Below, piece after piece: positions 40,657-48,740 of a stretch of 48,810 bases of DNA. Under the pieces are notes generated by a model. The model did no database searches. It saw only the letters and a program-made list of their open reading frames with translations, and had not been told where the DNA came from. How positions within the stretch are numbered: the first letter of the stretch is position 1; each line of letters begins with the position of its first letter. The position numbers and the translations under genes were made by a program. Source of the DNA: Bradyrhizobium campsiandrae (GTDB lineage: Bacteria; Pseudomonadota; Alphaproteobacteria; Rhizobiales; Xanthobacteraceae); assembly GCF_014529705.1 (NCBI RefSeq), contig NZ_JAANIH010000066.1, forward strand, positions 1-48,810, read 5' to 3'.

Positions 40657-42303
40657 TTCCGGTCCCAAACCACGAACGTTTTGGAGGGGGCTGGGTTTGC
40701 CGAGAATAGCCGCTCTGACGGCTTCCTTGCTGCCGACGATTTTCACCGATTTGTCACCGACAATGATAGCGCCGATCAGCGTGCGCAGATACGCCTTGCG
40801 CGCGGGCGTTTCGCCATTATCGAGGAGATCGGTCATGAGATTGCTGAACGCAGCAACCTTTTCAGGGTCAATGCTGGCCGATGGCAGCGCTTGCGATGCT
40901 GCGTGGTCATAGGCCGCTTGAGCCTTCTCGCGGTCGGCTTTGAGTTCGACGATTCGCTCGCGAAGAAGATCGTCGAGTTCGACGATGCCCTCCTCGATTC
41001 CGCGATAGAGCCGCTTGAGGCGATCTTCGGCATCGACGACCTGGGATTTCAACGAAGCGAGGCGGCGATCAACGGCGGCGGTGCGTTCCCGGCGCCGGGC
41101 GGCAATCGCGGAGAGCAGTTCGGTCAGACGCTCGGGCGTGAACATGTTCTCCTTGAGCGCCGTCAGAACCAGATCATCCAGGAAAGCCATCCGGATCGTG
41201 TTCCCCCGACAGGCCGTTGGTCCCTTCTGCGCACGGCTGGCGCAGGTGTAATAGGCGTAGATGCGCCCCGTGCTGGAGGTTCCGGTCCGCTGCGTCATCC
41301 CCCCGCCGCAATGAGCACATTTGGCAAGTCCGGTCAGAAGGATCGGACCAGTGACCACACGCGGGGCTGTGACCTTGGGATTATTGGCCACGAGGCGGGC
41401 CTGGACGCGATCGAACAGGTCTTGCTCGACAATGGTGGGAGTTGCGATCTCGACGATTTCCGAGGCGGGTTTACATTCGCCCGTCCTGGCGGACCGAACA
41501 TTGTAACGCCAGCGGCCAACATAGACGGTGTTGGTCAGGATATGGTGCGCGGGACCGACGCCAAAGGTCCCGCCCGCCTTGGTCCGATAACCACGTCCGT
41601 TGAGCCATTTGACCAGTTGCTTGATGCCGAGCGGTGGGGTGCCGGTCCTGGTGTCACCTTCCGCGTAGAGGCGAAAGATGAGCCGGACGGTCTCGGCCTC
41701 GACGGGCTCGACGGCCAGGTGCTTCTTGATTTTCTGCCCCCGCCGCTCGGCTTCGACAATGGAGTAACCGAGCGGAGCTGAAGCGCCGTTCCAGAACCCT
41801 TGTTTGGCGTTCTCCTTCATCGCCCTCGTGACGTTCTTGCCGTTTTCCTTCGAGGTGTACTCGTCGAAGATGCCGATGATCTGGCGCATCATCTCCTGCG
41901 ACGGATCGGTGCCAGTCGGCTGCGTCATCGAGACGACCTCAACGCCGTGACGGCGAAGCTTGCGGATCGTCAACTCCATCGTGGCCCCGTCGCGGAAAAA
42001 CCGCGAAAAGGAATGCACGACGATGACATCATAAGGATGATCTGCGTCACAGGCCCGTTCCAGCATCGCCTGAAACACAGGCCGCCGATCGTCGGTCGCG
42101 CTGGCCCCGGGCTCGACATACTCATCGACGACAGTCCAGCCGCTCGACAGACAATGACGCGTGGTCAAGTCGCGCTGCGAAGGAATCGACACCTCGCCCT
42201 CCGCCTGCCGCCCGGTCGAGACCCGCAGATAAACAGCGGCTCTCAACGGCGCGGGACAGTCCGTTGCGGCAAGACTTGTTCTTGATTGCAAGTTCTGGGT
42301 CAT
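40591..42303 (-). CDS. Large serine recombinase (integrase) ending antisense inside the tRNA
   Basis: This protein has 570 residues from ATG 42303 (a TTG two codons earlier is possible). The resolvase catalytic domain starts at RAAVYLRVSTGRQAEGE, with nucleophile S31 and the conserved SFSRFFRD segment. The recombinase domain follows with GIKQLVKWLNGRGYRTK. The zinc ribbon CAHCGGG...CASRAQKGPTACRG comes next, and then a coiled coil (ERTAAVDRRLASLKSQVVDA). The last 21 residues (from W, which is antisense CCA) and the stop codon are encoded by the complement of tRNA-Arg. The frame therefore ends in host sequence, and the C-terminus should change on excision. Enzymes of this family insert mobile elements at short att sites. 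Confidence 0.92.
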   Translation of the reverse strand: MTQNLQSRTSLAATDCPAPLRAAVYLRVSTGRQAEGEVSIPSQRDLTTRHCLSSGWTVVDEYVEPGASATDDRRPVFQAMLERACDADHPYDVIVVHSFSRFFRDGATMELTIRKLRRHGVEVVSMTQPTGTDPSQEMMRQIIGIFDEYTSKENGKNVTRAMKENAKQGFWNGASAPLGYSIVEAERRGQKIKKHLAVEPVEAETVRLIFRLYAEGDTRTGTPPLGIKQLVKWLNGRGYRTKAGGTFGVGPAHHILTNTVYVGRWRYNVRSARTGECKPASEIVEIATPTIVEQDLFDRVQARLVANNPKVTAPRVVTGPILLTGLAKCAHCGGGMTQRTGTSSTGRIYAYYTCASRAQKGPTACRGNTIRMAFLDDLVLTALKENMFTPERLTELLSAIAARRRERTAAVDRRLASLKSQVVDAEDRLKRLYRGIEEGIVELDDLLRERIVELKADREKAQAAYDHAASQALPSASIDPEKVAAFSNLMTDLLDNGETPARKAYLRTLIGAIIVGDKSVKIVGSKEAVRAAILGKPSPLQNVRGLGPEWRARKDSNLRPSESKSDALSS

Positions 42304-42323
42304 TGACAAATCTCTACGGTCTC

Positions 42324-42345
42324 GCGCGATTTCGCGTGATCGCGC
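42324..42345. promoter_or_regulatory. Inverted repeat upstream of the recombinase gene
   Basis: GCGCGAT / ATCGCGC arms with an 8-bp spacer lie 21 bp before the recombinase start at 42303, in the 75-bp gap after the antitoxin gene. It could be an operator for the recombinase or a recombinase accessory site. Confidence 0.45.
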
Positions 42346-42378
42346 TGTTTCAATCTTACTATTGATCGGGCGGGGACG

Positions 42379-42726
42379 TCACGCCGCCATCAAGTCAAAT
42401 TCCACATGAACGCGGTCATAGGGAAATTCAACGCCCCCACGTTCCGTCCGCTCCAAAATCCCCGCGCCCAGCAGCAGCGTCACGTCGGAATGAACCCCCT
42501 TGAAGTCTCGATCGACCCGACGCGCGACCTCCCGGATCGTCAGCGGGCCGGCTCCGGTCATCGCGCGCACGATCTCCATGCGCTTGGGCGCCAGCACCCG
42601 CCAAAGGTCGCTGACACTCTCGAATGAAATTCGGTCGTCGCCAGCCTTACGCTGCCCGTGCGCAGTCGCCAGGATGCGGCGCGTCAGGTCGTTTTGTGTC
42701 TCGACGCCCAGGATAACCGTCCGCAT
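42379..42726 (-). CDS. Antitoxin-like MarR-type DNA-binding protein (TumA / HVO_A0114 type)
   Basis: This 115-residue protein has a winged-helix core: APKRMEIVRAMTGAGPLTIREVARRVDRDFKGVHSDVTLLLGAG, with recognition helix in KGVHSDVTLLLGAGILER and a wing that ends GVEFPYDRVHVEF. It matches the DNA-binding partner of TumE-type toxin systems. It starts 3 bp after the toxin stop codon, so the two are one operon with the toxin first. The N-terminal 40 residues contain no recognised motif. The toxin-antitoxin role is inferred from family and arrangement. Confidence 0.78.
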   Translation of the reverse strand: MRTVILGVETQNDLTRRILATAHGQRKAGDDRISFESVSDLWRVLAPKRMEIVRAMTGAGPLTIREVARRVDRDFKGVHSDVTLLLGAGILERTERGGVEFPYDRVHVEFDLMAA

Positions 42727-42729
42727 GCT

Positions 42730-43008
42730 CTATCTCCGTTTATTCACGTCGCGCCAAAAATCCGCCAGCAGCCGCTCCAGACCACGAAACGCATAAGGGC
42801 TTTCCTTGCCATCCAGGTGGCGATGATCGCCCTTGCCGCGCTCATTGTCGTAACGCACGCGGCAGACGCCGTTCACCACATAGGCGAGCCGGTATTTGTA
42901 CTTGTGCGGACTGCCCGAGATGGGCTCGGGAACTTCCCACACAACCAGTTCGGCGAAGCCGGGGCTGACGACAAGCCGGGTTCGCGTGATCTTGCGCGCT
43001 TTGGCCAT
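42730..43008 (-). CDS. TumE family toxin-like protein
   Basis: This 92-residue basic protein has YKYRLAYVVNGVCRVRYDNERGKGDHRHLDGKESPYAF, which fits the TumE/DUF6516 pattern RYDNE-x-GKGDHRH, followed by FRGLERLLADFWRDVNKRR. The conserved Asp, Glu and His residues suggest a nuclease-like or metal-binding active site. It has no visible Shine-Dalgarno and its -10 box lies about 10 bp upstream, so the mRNA may be leaderless. The antitoxin-like gene follows after 3 bp. Toxicity is inferred. Confidence 0.8.
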   Translation of the reverse strand: MAKARKITRTRLVVSPGFAELVVWEVPEPISGSPHKYKYRLAYVVNGVCRVRYDNERGKGDHRHLDGKESPYAFRGLERLLADFWRDVNKRR

Positions 43009-43017
43009 TGATGGAAA

Positions 43018-43057
43018 TTCTTACATCAAAAGACTCGTGATGTCAATGAATACATCA
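43018..43057 (-). promoter_or_regulatory. Promoter and operator of the toxin-antitoxin operon
   Basis: Read on the minus strand: TTGACA (43041-43046), 17-bp spacer, TAAGAA (43018-43023). Three ACATCA half-sites in alternating orientation (43023-43028, 43038-43043, 43052-43057) surround and overlap the -35 and -10. That is a clear layout for autorepression by the antitoxin. Confidence 0.7.
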
Positions 43058-43139
43058 AGATCTGACAATTCCGACGGATTTGTTTGTTTTCCGCGAGTGG
43101 AAGTATCGCCGTCCTGGGACCCATGCAGCCCATCGGGCG

Positions 43140-43397
43140 TCATCCCCGCTTCCGTATTAGAGGGTTCATCGGCTCATCGGGCACGGCGGTGCCGCTTCGT
43201 GGTGAGCGAGCACCCCCAAACAGCGCATCCAGTTGCTTGCCGAGCCAGGTTTCCAACACCTGGATCTCGGCGTCGGAAACGCGAAGAGAGCGGTCGATCT
43301 CGAATTCAACCGACCAGCCGGCCTCCTTGTCCAGATTTCTTCGTCGCCCTGTCGCCGGCCGCCGCGGTGGGCGAGCCGCTTTCCGCTCAACGGCCAT
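43140..43397 (-). CDS. Small protein overlapping the relaxase end, unknown function
   Basis: This 85-residue protein starts at ATG 43397, which overlaps the relaxase stop by 11 bp. It has a basic start (AVERKAARPPRRPATGRRRN) and an ordered end (GWSVEFEIDRSLRVSDAEIQVLETWLGKQLDALFGG). Overlap with the relaxase suggests coupling and a possible accessory role in mobilisation. A second frame in the same stretch (43166-43390) lacks this ordered pattern and is not favoured. Confidence 0.6.
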   Translation of the reverse strand: MAVERKAARPPRRPATGRRRNLDKEAGWSVEFEIDRSLRVSDAEIQVLETWLGKQLDALFGGARSPRSGTAVPDEPMNPLIRKRG

Positions 43398-46143
43398 ATT
43401 CCAACCCGCGGTCAGGTGTGCGCGCGCTGGATCGCGGAGCGGCGCGGGCGGCCTCCTGCGCGGCAGGTGGCTTTGTGGGCGGCTGCATCGCCCGATCTGC
43501 CGATGGCCGGCTGTGAAGTCGGTCGGCATGTTTCACCGGGAGAGCGGCCTGTTCGATCACGGCGATCGTCGACGTCTTGGTGTGTCCGCTGGACAATCGC
43601 CCGGCGAGCTGCGCGCGCCGGTCTTCCGCGGATGCGGGTTCGGCCTGCTGTGTGCGATCCAGCGGCAGACGGGAAGAAAGAAGCGCCTCTATCTGGGAGC
43701 GATCGACGACGAGCCGGGTTTCGTCGCGGGCGCGGCTTGCGGCTACATAGGCGGCATGGCGATCGAACCGGGGATCGAGCAGGACGACCGCCCGATCGAC
43801 GGTCATGCCCTGCGCGCCGTGCACGGTGCTTGCGTAGGCCCAGCCGAGCCTGGCTCGCCCGCGCTCGTCGGCGATGTCGGCGGGAACAAAGCTGATGCGG
43901 CGCCTGTCGATGACCGCCTCAATGCGGATGTTGCCGGGCGTACTCGGTTCTTTCGACGGATCGGGATGGACGGCGGTCACGGTCGCAACCGTGCCGTTGA
44001 CGACACCAAGCTGATCGTTGCGGAGCTGGAAGCGGATTTGGTCGCCGGCCGCGATTTCGATGCGGGTTGTCTGACCCGATGGCGTGACCGCCTCGACGCT
44101 GGCTTCCGCGCTGTGAATGACGCCCTCACGTTTGAGTTCAGCGCGAACCGCCCGCGAGATATCCGCGACCTGCTTGTTGGTCCGGGCGATCAGGAGGGTG
44201 AAGCTGTCGGGATGCTCGGCTCTTGCATGGTTCCGGAGTTCGACGATCCGCTGCAGCGTAGCCCGGTAGGTGGGAGCTTCTTCGAAGCAGCCGTGCGCCT
44301 GGAATGCGTCAAGCGCCTCATTGGCCCGACCCGTGCCAAAATCCGTCACGGCCTGCCGCGCCCAGGCGTCACGCTGGCGGACAATGGTGTCAACGCGCGT
44401 GGCCTCGACACTGCGAACGACGAGATCGAGGCCCGGGCCCGCGCCGATCGCCTGCAATTGCCGGCGATCGCCGACGAGGATCGCCTTGGCTTGCGCGCGT
44501 TCGACCTCCGACAGCAGCGCATGCATCTCCCGCGAGGACAGAAGGCCGGCTTCATCCACGATGAGAACCGACTTGTCGTCAAGGAAGCGCTCGCCCTTCT
44601 TGAGGCGTTCGACCCAGGACGCGGTGGCCCGCGCTTCGATGTTCAGGTCCTGCTGAATGGCGCGGGCGACACGCCAGGCGGTGGCCGTGCCGATGACGCG
44701 ATGCCCCGCCGCTTGATAGGCCCCGACGATCGGCGCGAGCGTCGTGGTCTTGCCTGAGCCGGGCGCGCCTTCGATGACGACGATGGCGTTTGGGCCGGTT
44801 GCGGCTTCAGCGGCGAAGGTCTGTTCGGCGCTCAACCCTTGCGCAGCGCTTCGCGCCTTGATGTCGGCAGGATCGATCCCGACCCCGCGCCGGTCAGCCA
44901 GTCTTGAGGCGGTCGCAACCAGATCACGCTCGATCGCGATCATCTCCGGCGTCGAATAGCGCACCTGACCGATAGCATCGCGGCCGATTTCGACGAATGT
45001 CCCGGAGGTGACAAGCTGATCGACCTCCCCGTCAACCCGCGACAGTGGCAGGCCGAGCCCGACACTTGCCGCGTGAACGGAGCGAACCAATTCGCGGCGG
45101 TCGACGACGCTTTCATGCTGCGTCAATTCTGCCGGCAATGTCGCCACCCGCTCGGCGAAGATGCGCCCGGCATCCCCGACGACAAACTCCCGGGCAGATC
45201 GCTGCTGGAGCGCCGCGCGGATATCACCGTCAAGACCGGCCGATTGCGCCGCCTCACGCCAGACGGTCTCGCGATCAGCGTCCAGCTCTTTCGCGTGGCG
45301 CGTTGATTTGGCGACAGCGGAGGCCAGCGCAGCCGATGAACCGCTGGTCGTGCCCGCCTCCGCCAGCTCCTTTTCGATTTCCTGCCGCCGCGCAGAAAAA
45401 TAGGTGATGGCTTGGTCGCCGATGCCGGCCAGCTCGAACGTGCCGTTCCGCCCGACACGATCGATGCCGAAGCCGAGATCGGTCATCTCGTTTGCGAGGG
45501 CGGCATGATAGACAGCGCCGGCCGCCATCTTCCAGTCGCGCAAGACGGTGGAATGCAGTGCACCCACCGTGCCGTCGGCGCGTGTCGCCATGTTCAGGAC
45601 GACGGCATGGGTGTGAAGGTTCGGATCACCGAAGAGGCGACCATCGGCATGCTCCGCCGGTCGGCTTTCGCCGTGCTGGAACAACGCGGCCGTCAGCGCG
45701 ACCTTTTCGACGTATGCGCCATCTTTGCCGCGGCGCGCGTATATGGCTTCCTGCTCGATCGTGGCAAGGGTGGCACGGACGGCGCGCTCCTGGGCAGCTT
45801 CGAGGTTGCGCCGCAGATCCTCATCCGCGAATGCCCACGCCAGCGACACCGAGCGCGGCGCGGAAAATGTCAGGTCGAAGGCGGGGACACGCCGAATCGC
45901 CTTGCCGCCTGAGTTGGTGATGAGCGACTGCCCGTTCTCGCCGAGCCCTTCATAGAGGCGGGCGAATTCTTGTCGCTGGACCGTTGCTGCATCCCGCCGG
46001 CCGAGGTCGCCGCGCGGCGCATACCAGACGCCCTCCGGCTCTCGGCTGCCAAGATAGTATTCGGCGCCGCGCACATAATAGGCGCTGGACGCCGCAACAT
46101 TCCACGTTGCAACCACTGACGCGGTCTCCAGAATCGAGGCCAC
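43387..46143 (-). CDS. TrwC/MobF family conjugative relaxase with helicase domain
   Basis: This 918-residue protein starts at GTG 46143. It nicks plasmid or element DNA at oriT and unwinds it for transfer. The relaxase domain has N-terminal tyrosines Y22/Y23 and Y29/Y30. The metal-binding histidines are H157 (FQHGESR), H177 and H179 (GDPNLHTHAVVLN), with a 9-residue insertion between them compared with TrwC. The superfamily 1 helicase has Walker A EGAPGSGKTTT (about 459) and Walker B LIVDEAGLLSS. The last 90 residues are low-complexity. A GTG start without a strong Shine-Dalgarno is used. It is divergent from the ParB-like gene. Confidence 0.93.
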   Translation of the reverse strand: MASILETASVVATWNVAASSAYYVRGAEYYLGSREPEGVWYAPRGDLGRRDAATVQRQEFARLYEGLGENGQSLITNSGGKAIRRVPAFDLTFSAPRSVSLAWAFADEDLRRNLEAAQERAVRATLATIEQEAIYARRGKDGAYVEKVALTAALFQHGESRPAEHADGRLFGDPNLHTHAVVLNMATRADGTVGALHSTVLRDWKMAAGAVYHAALANEMTDLGFGIDRVGRNGTFELAGIGDQAITYFSARRQEIEKELAEAGTTSGSSAALASAVAKSTRHAKELDADRETVWREAAQSAGLDGDIRAALQQRSAREFVVGDAGRIFAERVATLPAELTQHESVVDRRELVRSVHAASVGLGLPLSRVDGEVDQLVTSGTFVEIGRDAIGQVRYSTPEMIAIERDLVATASRLADRRGVGIDPADIKARSAAQGLSAEQTFAAEAATGPNAIVVIEGAPGSGKTTTLAPIVGAYQAAGHRVIGTATAWRVARAIQQDLNIEARATASWVERLKKGERFLDDKSVLIVDEAGLLSSREMHALLSEVERAQAKAILVGDRRQLQAIGAGPGLDLVVRSVEATRVDTIVRQRDAWARQAVTDFGTGRANEALDAFQAHGCFEEAPTYRATLQRIVELRNHARAEHPDSFTLLIARTNKQVADISRAVRAELKREGVIHSAEASVEAVTPSGQTTRIEIAAGDQIRFQLRNDQLGVVNGTVATVTAVHPDPSKEPSTPGNIRIEAVIDRRRISFVPADIADERGRARLGWAYASTVHGAQGMTVDRAVVLLDPRFDRHAAYVAASRARDETRLVVDRSQIEALLSSRLPLDRTQQAEPASAEDRRAQLAGRLSSGHTKTSTIAVIEQAALPVKHADRLHSRPSADRAMQPPTKPPAAQEAARAAPRSSARTPDRGLEYGR

Positions 46144-46470
46144 TTCGATGCCGCGTTTTCCGGGGAAGGAATTGGATTCTGGCCCGACGATTGCTGTTTC
46201 TACTCAGAATCCAGAAACGCGGAAGAACAGTGCATCCCGTTTTCCCGGCACTCGCCAGATGCTCCTGCCGGTTTGCTAATGGCTCCGCCCTCGCGCGGGA
46301 CAAGAAAATTCTTCGGCCTTTCGCGGCATAAACGGCCTCCTCCCCGAAAGCCGGGGCCCCTCCATTTATTCCACGGTGCCGAAGAGTTCTCTTGCCCTTG
46401 CTACCCCGCTGCTCGCCGCGAGGCAGGGGTGCAGCGCAGCGCTGCAACCCAAGCTCAAAGGAGCAAGATC
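46144..46470. promoter_or_regulatory. Divergent control region between relaxase and ParB-like genes
   Basis: This 327-bp gap holds a 9-bp invert TGGATTCTG (46173-46181) / CAGAATCCA (46205-46213), 30 bp upstream of the relaxase start, as the best operator candidate. Near the ParB start there are GC-rich hairpins, such as CCCCGCTGC...GCAGGGG (about 46402-46430) and a GTGCAGCG / CGCTGCA pair that may form mRNA structure. The ribosome binding site AAAGGAG is before ATG 46471. Confidence 0.5.
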
Positions 46471-48510
46471 ATGTCTGCCAAGAATGTCGAAACCGTTGTC
46501 GAGAGCGGGACTGAGCGTTTCATTCCGCTCAACAAGCTCAAGAAATCCCCGAAAAATGCCCGCAAGACGCCGCACAGCGAGGCGTCGATTGAGGCCTATG
46601 CGGCCAGCATCGCCGCGAAGGGCATCCTGCAAAACCTTGTCGTCGAGCCGGAACTGGATGCGGGTGGCGCGGCCACCGGGTTCTATTTTGTCACCATCGG
46701 CGAAGGCCGCCGGCTGGCGCAGCTTCTGCGTGTCAAGCGCAAGGAGATCAAGAAGACCGAGCCGATCCGTTGCGTCATCGACACCGCCAACGATCCGCAC
46801 GAAATCAGCCTCGACGAAAACGTCACCCGGGAAAACATGCATCCCGCCGACCAGTTCGAGGCCTTCAAGAAGCTCGCGGACGAACGCGGTTTCGGTGCGG
46901 AGGAGATTGCTGCCCGGTTCGGCGTGACACCTCACGTAGTGCGGCAGCGCCTGCGCTTGGGTGCTGTCTCGCCCAAGCTGATGCAAGTCTACCGCGACGG
47001 CGATCTGGCGCTCGACCAGTTGATGGCCTTTGCCATCACCGAGGACCATGCCCGGCAGGAGGCCGCCTACGAGCGGCTATCCCATAACCGGGACGCCAGC
47101 ACGATCCGCCGCTTGCTGACCGAAACTAATGTAGCCGCCACGGATCGCCGCGCGATCTTTGTCGGCGCGGAAAAGTATACAGAAGTGGGCGGCACGATCC
47201 TGCGCGACCTCTTCACCGAGGATCGCGGCGGCTATTTCGAGGACGTGGCGCTTCTCGATATGCTGGTCGTGGCGAAGCTTGGGCGCGAGGCCAACGCCCT
47301 GATGGAGGCTGAGGGCTGGAAATGGGCGCAGGTCTTTCTGGACTTCCCCCACAGCCACGGGCTGCGTCGGACCTATCCGCAAGCGGTAGAACTGTCGGCG
47401 GAAGATCAGGCCGCTCTGGACGCCGTCAGGTGCGAGTTCGACAGCCTGACGGCCCAGCATGAAAGCGACGAGGAACTGCCTGATGAGGTCGATGCACGCT
47501 TCGGCGAGCTTGAGGCCGAGATCGAGCGTCTTGAGGCCAAGCGTCAGGCCTACAATCCCGCCGACATTGCCCGTTGCGGGGCCTTTGTCATCCTCAATCA
47601 TGACGGCACCGTGCGCATCGAGCGCGGTTTTGTAAGAGCCGAGGACGAGAAGCCAGACACGGAGGCAGTGAACGCGAGCGACGAGGGCGAGGAGGATGGC
47701 ACCCTCGATGACGACGGCGGAACAGTCCCGAACGGTATGGCCCGGAGTGGGAATTTGGAAGGGGAGGACGAGGACGCCGACGATCACAAGCCGCTGTCGG
47801 ACATCCTGATCCGCGATCTCACCGCGCTCCGCACCCTCGGGCTTCGCCTCGCTCTGAGCGAGCAGCCGGAGATCGCCGTCGTCGCTGTCACCCATGCGCT
47901 GTCGGCGCAAATCTTCTATCGCGGCGCGGACGCCCACGCTCTCGATATCCGCCCCGCAAGCACAATGCTGGCTTCCCATGCGGATGGTATCGAGGATACC
48001 AAAGCGGGGAAGGCATGGGCGGATCACCACGCCCGTTGGGCGGCGCAGATGCCCCGCGACGTGTGTGGCCTCTGGACGTTTATCGTGGAGTTGGACCCTG
48101 ACAGCCGCATGGCTTTGTTCGCGCATTGCGCAGCGCTCACGGTCAACGCTGTAAAACTGCCGACGGAGCGCAGGCGCCGGGCGATGGCAACGGCGGACAG
48201 GCTGGCGGAGGCCGTGTCGCTCGACATGACCGCGCATTGGATACCGACCGCGCGGACCTATTTCGGTCGGGTCACCAAGCCGCACATTCTTGCCGCCGTG
48301 CGGGAAGCCGTCGGTATCGAGGCCGCTGACCGGATGGCGGACATGAAGAAGCAGGACATGGCGGAAGCTGCCGAACAGTTGGTGATCGCAACCGGCTGGC
48401 TGCCCGTGCTGATGCGGACACCGCGAACCGCGCAGGAGTGTACAGAGCAGCCACAGGCCGATCTCGTCACGGAGACAAACCCTGACGCGTATTCCGCCGC
48501 CGCCGAGTAA
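46471..48510 (+). CDS. Large ParB/RepB/Spo0J-like partition protein
   Basis: This 679-residue protein starts at ATG 46471 with AAAGGAGCAAGATC upstream. The ParB N-terminal nuclease-like/CTPase domain has VEPELDAGG...GFYFVTIGEGRRLAQLLRV and SLDENVTRENMHPADQFEAF. The helix-turn-helix covers GAEEIAARFGVTPHVVRQRL. The protein is about twice the size of chromosomal ParB. The C-terminal 350 residues hold an acidic linker (KPDTEAVNASDEGEEDGTL) and a conserved region (DILIRDLTALRTLGLRLALS...) common to large ParB-like proteins of mobile elements. There is no ParA gene beside it, so it may act in regulation or element maintenance instead of active segregation. Confidence 0.9.
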   Translation: MSAKNVETVVESGTERFIPLNKLKKSPKNARKTPHSEASIEAYAASIAAKGILQNLVVEPELDAGGAATGFYFVTIGEGRRLAQLLRVKRKEIKKTEPIRCVIDTANDPHEISLDENVTRENMHPADQFEAFKKLADERGFGAEEIAARFGVTPHVVRQRLRLGAVSPKLMQVYRDGDLALDQLMAFAITEDHARQEAAYERLSHNRDASTIRRLLTETNVAATDRRAIFVGAEKYTEVGGTILRDLFTEDRGGYFEDVALLDMLVVAKLGREANALMEAEGWKWAQVFLDFPHSHGLRRTYPQAVELSAEDQAALDAVRCEFDSLTAQHESDEELPDEVDARFGELEAEIERLEAKRQAYNPADIARCGAFVILNHDGTVRIERGFVRAEDEKPDTEAVNASDEGEEDGTLDDDGGTVPNGMARSGNLEGEDEDADDHKPLSDILIRDLTALRTLGLRLALSEQPEIAVVAVTHALSAQIFYRGADAHALDIRPASTMLASHADGIEDTKAGKAWADHHARWAAQMPRDVCGLWTFIVELDPDSRMALFAHCAALTVNAVKLPTERRRRAMATADRLAEAVSLDMTAHWIPTARTYFGRVTKPHILAAVREAVGIEAADRMADMKKQDMAEAAEQLVIATGWLPVLMRTPRTAQECTEQPQADLVTETNPDAYSAAAE

Positions 48511-48519
48511 TCGGCACGG

Positions 48520-48542
48520 CCGGGACCGCCACGCGGTCCCGG
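48520..48542 (+). terminator. Terminator-like hairpin after the ParB gene
   Basis: Perfect 10-bp stem CCGGGACCGC / GCGGTCCCGG with a CAC loop, 9 bp after the stop codon, followed by CTTCTC. A long T-run is missing, so termination may be weak or factor-assisted. Confidence 0.7.
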
Positions 48543-48570
48543 CTTCTCATCGCAAGGATGTCGAAAGTTT

Positions 48571-48600
48571 TTGGCCGCGCGCCTGATGGCGCGCGGCCAA
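48571..48600. repeat. Strong hairpin between the ParB gene and the next gene
   Basis: TTGGCCGCGCGCC / GGCGCGCGGCCAA is a perfect 13-bp stem with a TGAT loop. Neither flank gives a typical T-run. It could be a transcript stabiliser, a terminator for the minus-strand gene ending at 48741, or an accessory site. The rest of the gap to 48740 shows no gene I can support. Confidence 0.55.
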
Positions 48601-48740
48601 GCTCATGATGCTCACGCCCACGACCGGCGCATTGTGGAAAGCCAGACACTTTCCGCTCAAGACTAATAAGGGGAAGGCGCGTTGTGGCCGGCGCCCGTGA
48701 ATCCGTTCCGAAGGCGATGCGGCACATCAATCCAGTCGGA

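Noticed and set aside
40322..40673. Minus-strand frames giving RSEGFEPPTLGIEIRC and RIRTSDPRNRNPMLYPAELR
   Set aside because: These are translations of the tRNA-Arg complement, a well-known artefact. Only the frame that continues into the recombinase is considered real.
43166..43390. 74-residue minus-strand frame beside the relaxase end
   Set aside because: It is in a different frame from the better 85-residue candidate and has Arg/Ser-rich shadow-like composition.
43084..44757. 557-residue plus-strand open frame
   Set aside because: Antisense to the relaxase helicase domain, which has intact Walker motifs on the other strand.
48467..48730. 87-residue minus-strand open frame
   Set aside because: It overlaps the ParB stop, its terminator and the 13-bp hairpin, and has no protein-like pattern.
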